The notes under the pieces are model-generated. The model was not told the origin of the DNA and searched no databases. It worked only from the letters and a program-made list of their open reading frames with translations. A program made the translations under genes and the position numbers. Positions 56,501-64,000 of a DNA stretch of 64,000 bases are shown here, piece by piece. The stretch comes from Zea mays. Taxonomy: Eukaryota > Streptophyta > Magnoliopsida > Poales > Poaceae. Numbering within the stretch: the first letter of the stretch is position 1; every line of letters starts with the position of its first letter. The DNA lies in the NCBI RefSeq assembly GCF_902167145.1, contig NC_050100.1:214886081-214950080 (forward strand), in the 5' to 3' direction.

Positions 56501-59500
56501 CAATGTTGCAGAGTTTGAGATCCAATGGGAAGAAATTTCTATTGGTGAACGGATTGGCCTTGGTAAAGTTGACTTATTATTTGATTATTTATGAAAATGT
56601 TTTCCTAATCATACTACTATTTCATTGACTGGGGGAAATGAATTCTTTGATCTTTTTTCTTTAGAAAACATATTTCATGTTTTTAAAATTCAATCTCATC
56701 TTTTTCTTTGACTTGTAGTCTATTTTGGACCTTTCCTATATTCTTCTTAATATATTGATGCACAATTCTCTTGCGCGTTTACGAAAAAAATCAATTCAAC
56801 CTGTTTTGTTCCAGGATCGTTTGGAGAAGTTTATAGAGGAGAATGGCATGGAACAGTAAGTTTTTCAGTCAACAAATTCCTTATCTTTCGATTTTGAGTC
56901 GACAAATTCTAAATGTGCTATGGAAAAAATATTGAAGTAAAGTCAACCCTTTTGATGTACTGATATAAGGATGTGCAATGTTTTTTTTTTTGCGAGTGAA
57001 GAAATGTTAATTTAGATATCACAACGTTATCTGTGCCAACACTGAAATATAATACCTCTTTTCTTGCCAATCTTTACTGACATCTAGTAATGAGGAAAAA
57101 GCAGTTAATAAAAGGCAATGAACCAATGAATAACTTCATAGTATTGGTGGATTTTCTCCATTTATACCATGAAACAGTTAATCTTGTAACAAAAAAGAGT
57201 ATATTTTATTTATAGACTTGAACTGCACCTACATTTTCTTTCTGCTGCTTTATGTTTTCCCTACAACTTTAGGTGACTTCATAATTTCATATATCTTAGT
57301 GACAGGTCTTAGTATCATTTGAACTAACAGGTTTTAAAACATTTTTGGCGTCAGTAGTTCTTTTTTTTTCTTTTCGAAAAAAGCAATGATCCATCCGTTG
57401 TTGCATTCTGTCTTCTGAAGTTCTAGCTATTTCACTTGTTATTGTCACTGTATTTTTTTACCTTTTGCTTTTTCACTGCTACAAACTATCAAGTTGTTTA
57501 CAGAATCACAAATTTGTTTGTCTATAGGAAGTTGCTGTCAAGAAGTTTTTGCAACAGGATATTTCAAGTGATGCTCTGGAAGAGTTTAGAGCTGAGGTAT
57601 ATTCCTCTCTCTATGGCAAGCCATCCACTGACATAAATGGGCTGAAATACAGAAATTGCTTTTGTTAATTGTGTATTTGTGTTTGTGCTTTTCTGTACTT
57701 TCTGAGAGCACACGCCTCTGTGCATTATTTGTATTATTCTTCAAAACTTGAAAATTACTGTAAATTTTGTTAGAAAAGTAGTGCTACATTTTTGTGAACA
57801 CACAGGAGAACTTTGTCTAGTAGATGATAGATAAACGGTGTGAAATACACAATCTTTTCTGACGCTTCATTTTGACTACTGTTTCTTAATTAACATGCAA
57901 ATTCCAACTGTTTATGTATCATCAAGGTTTTAGTGATTATGCCAGCATCCCCAACAATCATTTCATAGTTTGAAAAACTTTACTCCATTTATTAGGGATT
58001 AGAGAATTTGAGTTCTTTCGAAGTTGTTCTCACACCACCTGATAATGCATTACTTCATGTCTAGGTGCGAATAATGAAGAGGTTGCGCCATCCTAATGTT
58101 GTTCTCTTCATGGGTGCCATCACTCGTGTGCCTAATCTTTCTATTGTCACTGAATTTCTTCCAAGGTGGGATTCCTTGATTTAGATTACTTACTTTATGT
58201 ACTAGCTGTTGAAGTGTATAAGTGGATTGCCTACCTCCTCCTAGTAGCTTAATCTTTTGGGTTGAACTGGCTAGTGCGTCCACTCTAATGTGGTATCAGA
58301 GCCATAGGTCTCGAGTTCGAATCCTACCAGAGGCTTTATTTGTGCCTCCATTCCTTTATTTTTACATTTGCGCCTTTCTCTCTGGCTACATGTGAGTGGG
58401 GGTGTTGGAGGGTATGTGGATTGCCTACCTTCTCCTAATAGCTTAATCTTTTAGGTTGAACTGGTTAGTGCGTCCACTCTAACACTAGCATCTAACACAA
58501 TGGCCACCACATAATTTACCTTATGATTTAGAATGCAATGTGTTCCCCGCACAAAGTTTTGTTTAATATCTTCCATGTTGCACATTTTTTCTTGAATAAC
58601 TAGGAATGACTAAGTTGCATGAATATATGAAGATCTCTTTTAGGCTATCTCCAGCAGTCTTTCCTATCCCACCTCACCTCCTATTGTGAACAATGTTGTC
58701 TGCAATGTAAAATAGTGCAAAAGTGTTTTACACGACCATATGCACGGTCTGCTATGTAAAATTGTGCATTAAGTTAGTAGGAAGTGACATATTATCGAGT
58801 TTACCACACGCGATGTTCATTGATTTAAGAAATATGAAAAGGTATGCTTGGGGCAATGATATAAACAGTATTATTCGACACATACATGCCATGCATTTAG
58901 CTATGTAGGATCCACATACTCTTTTAATCTTAGTTAAAAAAAACTCGGCCTGTCGGGGTAAGACAAACCTGAGCATTGTATTGAGAAGAAGATCTTCTCA
59001 CATAGATTGAGAAAACTCCCGAACCCCTGCCCCACCCATACACAGTGGCACCATAGCCCATACGAGAACGACCGACCTGTGCTTTGGCGTGGGATAGATG
59101 AGAGGATTTTTTTAATCCCGGCGTGAAATTGGCTCCCATGGGGATTTGAACTTATGACCTAAGCAATGCTACTGAGACCACCTAACGAACTTAGCTAGAG
59201 GCCCTTTCTCTTTAATTTTAGTTGACACTTACCCATTTGAATACCTCATTCAACTCTCCGTGAACAGCATGTAGATGTAGCTGCAGCTTCCAGCACTTGC
59301 TAAAAATGTGTGTTATTTACTGAATGTTACTTGTACTGTTGTTATTGGTATTGCAGAGGCAGTTTGTTTCGTTTGATTCACCGACCCAACAACCAGTTAG
59401 ATGAAAGGAAGCGCTTAAGAATGGCACTTGATGTGGTATTATTATTAATGAAAATTTTGAATATCTCTATTGCTAGATGCCGATGTATATATAGAGAAGT

Positions 59501-59796
59501 ATATGTGAGATATTATCAGTAAACTTTGTTTCTATTATCTAGGCTCGTGGTATGAATTATCTGCATAATTGTTCACCAGTTATAGTTCATAGAGATCTGA
59601 AATCCCCGAATCTACTGGTGGACAAGAATTGGGTTGTGAAGGTAACATACGAATTCCTTTATAACAGTGACATTTTGCATTTCGTGCACTGTGCATCACT
59701 AGTTGCTACATGATCTTTTGTTATTAGGTTTGCGATTTTGGTTTGTCAAGAATGAAGAACAATACCTTCCTGTCATCAAGATCAACAGCTGGAACA
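47511..59796 (+). CDS. Raf-like MAPKKK of the EDR1/CTR1 type (exons 1-10, 3' end outside the window)
   Basis: The exons are 47511-48206, 52839-53273, 53570-53673, 55187-56562, 56815-56855, 57528-57596, 58065-58165, 59357-59435, 59543-59641 and 59728-59796. All introns have GT/AG borders and the joined sequence is one frame of 1023 codons. The start [13 protein letters not shown] resembles the EDR1 N-terminus. Residues about 185-440 form the EDR1 (PF14381) domain, including [17 protein letters not shown]. An alanine-rich stretch (about residues 725-780) and a serine-rich linker follow. The kinase part shows [16 protein letters not shown] (ATP-binding lysine), [12 protein letters not shown] and CDFGLSR, then stops at STAGT; the P-E-W-M-A-P-E segment is not in the window. 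Plant relatives act in defence, senescence and ethylene-linked signalling. Confidence 0.9.
47810..47985 (+). repeat. Imperfect coding repeats for an R/E-rich segment in exon 1
   Basis: Units containing GGAGGCGGTC[CG]CA[AG]GAGGA recur about six times and encode repeats of RRRSQEE. The segment should form a highly charged helix or coiled coil, between the N-terminus and the EDR1 domain. Confidence 0.85.
49063..49140 (-). pseudogene. Unidentified transmembrane-segment exon fragment in the Helitron
   Basis: The - strand segment encodes [20 protein letters not shown] and then GLYLLWKG, a clear single hydrophobic span, and meets a GT donor after 49063. It may be the membrane anchor of the same parent as the fragments upstream. 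No family was recognised. Confidence 0.45.
49291..49374 (-). pseudogene. Unidentified 28-codon exon fragment in the Helitron
   Basis: The fragment has an AG acceptor before 49374 and a GT donor after 49291, with exactly 28 codons in phase 0. The peptide begins [19 protein letters not shown] and is basic. It is on the same strand as the neighbouring fragments, so it may derive from one multi-exon parent gene. Confidence 0.45.
49786..50024 (-). pseudogene. Unidentified exon fragment in the Helitron
   Basis: The - strand segment starts after a CTAG acceptor at 50024 and encodes a basic region beginning [20 protein letters not shown]. The frame stays open to 49786. No donor was fixed with confidence, and the parent gene is not recognised. 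Confidence 0.4.
50662..50799 (-). pseudogene. Unidentified exon fragment in the Helitron
   Basis: An open 138-bp segment has an AG acceptor before 50799 and a GT donor after 50662. It encodes [20 protein letters not shown] and continues with a [15 protein letters not shown] end. The helical composition suggests a real exon. The parent gene is not recognised. Confidence 0.5.
51183..51271 (-). pseudogene. Exon fragment of a CDK-like protein kinase in the Helitron
   Basis: The - strand piece has an AG acceptor before 51271 and a GT donor after 51183. It encodes [20 protein letters not shown] followed by FKLSQD, which resembles the post-activation-loop region of plant CDK-related kinases (typically EQLHKIFKLCGSPSE). 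No other part of a CDK is seen, so it is a captured fragment rather than a gene. Confidence 0.6.
51472..52114 (-). other. GC-rich block at the 5' side of the Helitron interior
   Basis: Compared with the AT-rich intron around it, this stretch is GC-rich and has overlapping - strand open frames from Met codons at 52114 and 51789, rich in S, A and P. It looks like a captured first exon with its leader. No domain is recognised. Confidence 0.35.
52381..52599. repeat. Foldback MITE-like element in intron 1
   Basis: The left end ATGCAATTAGGTCTTATGTG and the inverted right end ATGCAATCAGACCTTATGTA match over more than 40 bp with some mismatches and one 8-bp insertion (GTACAAGC). The middle also pairs (GTTAGAT[TC]ATGAT). 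The size is 219 bp, with no coding sequence and no certain target duplication. Confidence 0.65.
53674..55186 (-). mobile_element. LINE remnant (antisense) in intron 3, split by a MITE
   Basis: On the - strand, 54293-53742 encodes the zinc-binding region typical of the C-terminus of plant LINE reverse transcriptases: [20 protein letters not shown] followed by [15 protein letters not shown], then a W-rich tail. Upstream, 54890-54670 encodes the preceding [20 protein letters not shown] piece. A MITE separates the two. The 5' part (endonuclease and RT core) is absent, as in a 5'-truncated LINE. It entered against the kinase gene's direction. The edges are approximate. Confidence 0.7.
54312..54665. 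mobile_element. Tourist-like MITE nested in the LINE remnant
   Basis: The left end GGGTGTTTGGAAGCAAAGTA and the inverted right end GGGCGTGTTTGAAAGCAAAG are terminal inverted repeats. GGG-GTGTTTG ends fit Tourist/PIF-Harbinger MITEs. The flanking three bases are TTG and TTA, close to the TWA target duplication. The interior is rich in ACCATGGTTTTG-like palindromic pieces. Size is about 354 bp. Confidence 0.7.
58207..58484 (+). mobile_element. SMART-type TRIM element, complete, in intron 7
   Basis: A miniature LTR element of 278 bp. LTRs are 58207-58290 and 58403-58484 (TGTTG[AG]AG...CCACTCTAA[CT][AG]). The primer site TGGTATCAGAGCC follows at 58291-58303, and the purine tract GAGTGGGGG ends at 58402. 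The 5-bp target duplication CTAGC is at 58202-58206 and 58485-58489. There is no coding capacity, as usual for TRIMs, which move with proteins from other elements. The size and layout fit the grass SMART family. Confidence 0.9.
58643..58750 (+). repeat. Tourist-like MITE fragment (same family as 63150-63282)
   Basis: The sequence begins GGCTATCTCCAGCAG after a TTA and shares the blocks CCTCCTATT, TGCAATG[TC]AAAATAGTG and TTTTACACGACCATAT with the - strand of the copy at 63150-63282. Its right end is not intact. Confidence 0.6.
58936..59210 (-). mobile_element. Au-type SINE (tRNA-derived), - strand, in intron 7
   Basis: On the - strand it starts near GGCCTCTAGCTAAGTTCGTT, a tRNA-like A box, with a B-box-like AGTTCAAATCC about 50 bp later. 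It ends with GTCTTACCCCGACAGGCC and a T-rich tail. The 13-bp duplications TTTAATCTTAGTT (58923-58935) and TTTAATTTTAGTT (59211-59223) differ at one base. It is homologous to the + strand copy at 61037-61324. Confidence 0.85.
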
Positions 59797-59836
59797 GTAA
59801 GCTTGCATAACTTGGCAATAGTATAAGTTTTTTTTT

Positions 59837-59972
59837 AAATGCTCCTGCACTCTCCCAAAAAGTATTTTGCGTAATCCTAAAGCATTTGTGGTTTAACAGC
59901 AGGTGTATCCAAATTGCTTGAAGTGTGTCTAACTTTTTGTTTTTGGGAGAGTGTACAGGCACTTGCATTTGC
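59837..59972. repeat. Small inverted-repeat (MITE-like) element in intron 10
   Basis: AAATGCTCCTGCACTCTCCC on the left pairs imperfectly with the inverse of GGGAGAGTGTACAGGCACTTGCATTT on the right. It is about 136 bp long and non-coding. The target duplication was not resolved. Confidence 0.45.
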
Positions 59973-60502
59973 CTCACTTGATTATATTTTGTTCCAATGT
60001 TGAGTCCTGTAACCATGTAAATTAAAATTGTTTCCATTTGTTCTAAGTTTTTTTGCTGAGCTCTTATATATTTAGAGTTTACCTGCCGGGAATACACTTT
60101 TCTGATGTGTAGTTAATATTAATACAATTGCATCAGGTATTAATAAACTTACTCTATGGTGCTCCTTGAATATGGAAAAGAAATGGAATTTTGAAGGTAT
60201 AATTTTAATTGCCCTAGTACAAAGGAAAGAACTCAGCCTATGTTGTCTCAACATAGCAGGTCCTGAGCCCCGCTGAAGGAGGAGGGTTGTGATAGGTTTA
60301 ACAAGCTAACGTTGAACCTAGCCATTCTAGATGGAATATATCCAAAGTTTTAGCCTTTAATAGGAATGAATAGAAAACAACTATCCATGTGCCTGAAGTC
60401 CTGAACCTTAATTTGTGGCTTTATGTTGGGTTTTAACTCTAGTCTATCCTAAGTTGCTTGGGACAAAAGACTTTGTTGTTATTGTAGTACAAAAGGAAGA
60501 GT

Positions 60503-60674
60503 GAGAAAGGCAGGTCTAGTGCAGGGGTGAGAGCTGTCTCACTGAATCACCAAACACCAGGTCGTGGGTTCAAAGCAGTCTATTTGCATTTGCGGAAGAA
60601 GGCTTGCCTCGATTTATCCTTTCCCCAGACTCCACTCATGTGTGAGCCTCCAGCACTAGGTCTTCCCTAGTATA
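60503..60674 (+). mobile_element. tRNA-derived SINE (p-SINE-like) in intron 10
   Basis: The sequence has an A-box-like TAGTGCAGGGGTGAGAGC and a B-box-like GTCGTGGGTTCAAAGC, followed by CTTGCCTCGATTTATCCTTT and CCCCAGACTCC. It is flanked by perfect 12-bp duplications AAAAGGAAGAGT (60491-60502 and 60675-60686). The family name is tentative, but the structure is clear. Confidence 0.8.
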
Positions 60675-61036
60675 AAAAGGAAGAGTTTTGATGATAGTTA
60701 CAGGGTTTAGATGAATGGCAAAGGTCTGAAGTACATCCTTACTGTAATATATTAAAATTATCCCTAGGATCGTGTGTTTCTTTCAATTTCTTGTGAAGAT
60801 GCTATAGCCGTCAAATCTCAAATATACAAATAATCCTTTTGGTAATCAAGCGAAGGAAAAAAATATTATTTATGGAATACACTGTGTGTTTGAATAATGC
60901 TACTCAACAAGCAAAATACCACTCTCTTCTTTAATCTGGTTTCCCATTGGGTCTCCTTACCCTAGGTGGTCTGACCATCATCCTTTAAGTTGGTTTATTG
61001 CACTGATTGCCGTAAGAACAACATTTGTTTATAAGA

Positions 61037-61324
61037 TAGGCCTCTAGCTTAGTTGGTTAGATTGTCTGATTAGCACTCCTCAGGTCTTGGGTTCGACAAC
61101 CGTGGGAGCGAATTTTAGGCCGGGGTTAAAAAAATCTCCTCATATGTCCCACGCCAAAGACAGGTGTAAGGTCCGGACTTGGTCGCGGTCGTTCTCACAT
61201 GGACTACAGTACCACTGTGTATGGGTGAGACACGAGTTCAGAGTTTTTCTCGACCTGCGTGAGAAGGTCTTCTTTTTAATTGTAATGCCGTGAGGGCGGT
61301 CTTACCCACGCAGGTCAGTTTTTT
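61037..61324 (+). mobile_element. Au-type SINE, + strand, in intron 10
   Basis: It starts TAGGCCTCTAGCTTAGTTGG (A box) with GGGTTCGACAACC (B box) about 50 bp later, and ends GGTCTTACCCACGCAGGTCA with a T-run. The duplication AAGATAGGCCT is at 61033-61043 and 61325-61335, overlapping the SINE head. It is homologous to the - strand copy at 58936-59210. Confidence 0.85.
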
Positions 61325-61739
61325 AAGATAGGCCTAAATTACGGTAAACCCCACTTGAAGGCCTCTACAAGCTTTTATGGACTATGGGCTACACAATACA
61401 CACAATTACACAAAGGGTAGCAGCAGCGCTATGTGAAGGGCTTTTAGGGAAGCATACATTTTTTTAGTTTGAGTTGTTACCTACGGATAAAGAATAAGCT
61501 AGATTTAAGGTTGCCACCTGGTCTACAAAGGCATCATATTGTTATAGGATTTGCTTCCTCTGATCCTAGATATAAGTCCATCTGGACTTGACTGCTTGAG
61601 CACAGCACATGAATCATTGCTAGGGTTAAGATGGGTGGCAAGTGCATTACATTCATCAGCAAGCAGTTAAGTAGGGACCTGGAAGAATGAATCAAAAAGG
61701 TGCATTGAAGTTATCATAAACTTATATGTGGTGTATATG

Positions 61740-61993
61740 TGTAATACCATGTCCACTCCCAGACCAGCGGTACTTACTCCTGTCAGCCCTCTAGTATCAT
61801 AGATCATCCCTACAGACCAACACAAGTCTTTTGTGCGCACTTTGTCCTCACTCATGTGCACCCGAGAAAACTTCCCGTCGGTCACCATCTCAGACTTGTT
61901 GTGAGGTTCTTTTGAGATATGCTTCCAAAAAAGGTGCACTTTGTTTGTATAAGTATTCTATCAATCCTATTAAATATTAGGCTAGGATATCAT
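61740..61993 (-). mobile_element. Cassandra-type TRIM LTR (5S rRNA-derived), copy A
   Basis: The + strand shows TGTAATACC...GGATATCAT ends, the reverse of a Cassandra LTR. The interior matches reversed 5S rRNA only weakly (GTCGGTCACCATCTC). It is homologous throughout to copy B at 62669-62952, where the 5S similarity is clearer. No certain target duplication was found. Confidence 0.6.
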
Positions 61994-62668
61994 AATTCAT
62001 ACTCCTTAGGAGACCGACGTCCTCGTCGGTGAACCCCAAGACAGAAATGGATCAAAGGAGGGGCTACTAAGCCAGCCAATCGTGACGCTAGTGGTATGAA
62101 GACAGATGACTGGTACCTTGTGGTGGGCAACCTGTCCAATTAGCTATTGTTGCCTGCCGATCTAGAACCTGGGCATGGGTGTCTGTTGACCATAGTCGTG
62201 CCATGGAGTAGATGGAGGGCAACCACCAGTCAGACAACTACGTGTCAATGACTAACGGATAGCGCAGATGCCGGACATCAGATAACTATGGTTAGGACGC
62301 ATACTAGGACGAGGCCATTGGCATATTGCTCGTGTGTTGGATAAGGACATTTAATCTTTTGTTGTCTTTACGGATGAAACTAAATAACTAGTCACTAACA
62401 ACTGAGTCGTCAACATGGTATTTTATGTGACATCCCCGTAAAAACAACTAAAAAATAGATTATCATGTTAGATGCGGACATGACTGATGTGTGGTGGCTT
62501 ACAGAGTGGGACATTTGAGTTAGTCTAGAGATCTACTACTACCTTTAACACACGGTGGCCGGGCGGGGCTGCAGCCCCGACAGCCCCCTACGAATCCGCC
62601 CCTGCGTCACATGGGCCATATGGCCGAATCCCTAGCCCACAAACCGGTGAAACCGCGAGGCTCGGCTC
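61994..62668. other. Spacer between the two Cassandra-type copies
   Basis: About 675 bp of unremarkable intronic sequence with a GC-rich patch near 62560-62610. No protein-coding or RNA gene is visible. It may be the interior of one long Cassandra element or unrelated sequence; it is longer than typical Cassandra interiors. Confidence 0.3.
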
Positions 62669-62952
62669 TATAACACCCCGTCCACTCCCGGACCGATGAT
62701 ACTTACTCTTGGTAGCCTATATAGTCTTTTGTGTTTACTTTGTCCTCACTCATGTTCACCCGGGAAAACTTCTCGATCGGTCACCCATCCCAAAATTGCT
62801 CTAATCCAAGCACACTGCACACTTAACCTATATGATCTTTCGAGATATGATTCCGAAAAAGAAAATGTACCTTACTGTTATGAGTATTCTATCAAATTCT
62901 ATTAAGCCTTGGACTAAGATATCACACAATCCACACGGGCCAGGATATCACA
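62669..62952 (-). mobile_element. Cassandra-type TRIM LTR (5S rRNA-derived), copy B
   Basis: Read on the - strand it runs from TGTGATATCCTGG to GGGGTGTTATA. It contains GTTAAGTGTGC, then CTTGGATTAGAGC and GGGATGGGTGACC, and the spacing and blocks resemble 5S rRNA (which has GTTAAGCGTGCTTGGGC, GAGTAG and GGATGGGTGACC). Cassandra elements are known to carry 5S-like sequence, including an internal pol III promoter, in their LTRs. The copy is 284 bp and probably solo. Confidence 0.7.
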
Positions 62953-63149
62953 ATATGGGAGAAGGTTCAATCGACTTATTTTTGTACGTCAACAACAATA
63001 AGCTCCATAAATTGGACTGGGACTGAAATGTCAACATAAGAGGCTCGCTGAATTAGCACCTAATTTATTCAACTTGATCTCTAGTAGAAGTGTCAAGAGA
63101 AGGACGGTGGCTCAGGCCCTAAATAATTAGGGTTGGGTGGTTGATGTAA
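62953..63149. other. Intronic or 3' sequence without recognised features
   Basis: AT-rich sequence without coding potential, placed between the Cassandra-type copy B and the MITE at 63150. No kinase exon is seen here. Confidence 0.4.
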
Positions 63150-63282
63150 GACTGTGTCCAACAGATCATGTATATGGTCGTGCAAAACACTATTTTGCAT
63201 TGTAGATAGCAATGTTTACAGAGTGAAGTTTGAAATAGGAGGTGTGATAGAGAATGATATAGGAGAGCTGCTAGAGATAGCC
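63150..63282 (-). mobile_element. Tourist-like MITE, 133 bp
   Basis: The ends GACTGTGTCCAACAG and (inverted) GGCTATCTCTAGCAG form terminal inverted repeats with mismatches. The 3-bp duplication TAA flanks it at 63147-63149 and 63283-63285, fitting PIF/Harbinger MITEs. It is related to the fragment at 58643-58750. Confidence 0.8.
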
Positions 63283-63329
63283 TAAGTGGGGGTCCTTACA
63301 GTGCAATTATTGGCTGAGTACCATCTATA

Positions 63330-63687
63330 GATGCCCAAGTGGGCCGATACTAAGCATGACACGACCCGTAGTGCTTCGGCACGGCACGAGCACGATTCAT
63401 ATAGTGCCAGTGCCGGCACGACACGAGTCTAGTGCCGTGCTTCGGCCGTCACCCCGACACGATGGGCTGGCTAGTGGTCAGCACGATTAGGCATGGCTTA
63501 GACCAACCAGTGGTCTATAGATGTGATTGTGAATTGTGATTTGTTATGATTTTAAACATAATAAATTCACTTTATAATGGTATAAATCTTCAAGTTTTAA
63601 AATTATATATATAGATATAATCTTAAAGATCTATATTTTCTGAGCTCTTAAAGTGAAATAGTGCTTTGGCTGGCACGAGCACTATTA
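63330..63687. repeat. CGGCACG-rich repeat in the terminal intron
   Basis: The blocks GCTTCGGCACGGCACGAGCA and AGTGCCGGCACGACACGAG recur near 63370-63440, and GGCTGGCACGAGCACTATTA recurs at 63668. The pattern resembles the edges of a GC-rich grass transposon with an AT-rich centre. The family is not assigned. Confidence 0.35.
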
Positions 63688-64000
63688 GACTGTCTCCAGC
63701 AACGTCATCTATATCCATCCTCTATATCCGTACTTTACAGTCTACTCTAAAAAATTACATCCTCTATATCTCCTTCCTCTCCAACAACATCCTCTAAATC
63801 ACATCCTCTATACACATAAATACCTATATTAGAGACATTTTTAATTTTTGTACATACGTATTTGTCATACTCTCAAATGTATTGTACATATTTTAGTCTT
63901 GGTAAACCGGTTGTTTAAAGTATTTAAATGGATAGAGAACCGTTTAGAGAAATTCTATATATAGAGGATCCAACAGCGTCCTCTAAATTTAGAGGACCGT
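63688..64000 (+). mobile_element. Tourist-like MITE, left part (runs off the window)
   Basis: After TTA (63685-63687) the sequence starts GACTGTCTCCAGCAACG, like the ends of the MITE at 63150. It contains many CATCCTCTATAT and inverse AGAGGAC pieces, so the right half is the inverse of the left. The terminal repeat on the right lies beyond base 64000. Confidence 0.65.

Larger units (their letters stand above)
59797..61032 (+). other. Start of intron 10 of the kinase gene
   Basis: After the donor GT at 59797 the sequence is AT-rich and holds only the small inverted-repeat element and a SINE. The next kinase exon, which should begin with P-E-W-M-A-P-E codons, is not found here or anywhere up to 64000. 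Confidence 0.6.

Noticed and set aside
61037..61110. tRNA-like A and B boxes suggesting a tRNA gene
   Set aside because: No cloverleaf or acceptor stem can be built; the sequence is the head of a SINE flanked by target duplications and repeated at 58936-59210.

Overview
This window is grass nuclear DNA, almost certainly maize or another Zea. It holds nested LTR retrotransposons whose architecture matches the maize Huck, cinful-zeon and Opie/Ji-type Sirevirus groups, followed by the 5' two-thirds of an intron-rich protein kinase gene whose introns carry typical grass TEs (SMART TRIM, Au-type SINE, Cassandra-like 5S-derived LTRs, Tourist-like MITEs, a probable Helitron). Family names come from remembered architecture and LTR features, not from a database search.

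Layout. (1) About 1-27505 is an old Tat-lineage Gypsy element on the + strand, cut by the window edge and heavily mutated. Its pol is at 2-4196. An 89-bp tandem array follows, and then a multi-exon gene on the opposite strand. Two younger elements sit inside it: a Huck-like Gypsy at 4661-18485 (TSD ATACT, in the 89-bp array) and a Zeon-like non-autonomous element at 19115-26439 (TSD GTTCA, in the last antisense exon). (2) About 27505-44892 is a Sirevirus (Copia) on the - strand that lacks its 3' LTR. It is split by a chromodomain Gypsy with 3.2-kb LTRs at 31871-41881 (TSD TTTCT). (3) 44893-46130 is an LTR-like fragment carrying a 501-bp hAT-type MITE. (4) 47511-59796 holds ten exons (1023 in-frame codons) of a Raf-like MAPKKK of the EDR1/CTR1 type. 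It runs from the start codon through the EDR1 domain into the kinase domain, just past DFG. The exons for the rest of the kinase are not found before the window ends.

How the parts relate. The insertions give a relative chronology: the outer Tat element came first, then Huck-like, then Zeon-like (its two LTRs differ at one visible base). The chromovirus entered the Sirevirus. A deletion or recombination near 27505 fused the truncated outer element to the truncated Sirevirus. All autonomous pol genes here are broken by stops or frameshifts. By contrast, antisense spliced genes in the outer element and in the Zeon-like element are still open. The one in Zeon-like has two exons, about 957 codons, a PF04195-type 'gypsy type transposon' domain and a TATA box of its own; it is the most interesting coding feature of the repeat block. 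In the kinase gene, intron 1 holds a probable 3.9-kb Helitron with same-strand exon-like fragments, intron 3 a LINE remnant with a nested MITE, and intron 7 a complete 278-bp SMART TRIM and an SINE.
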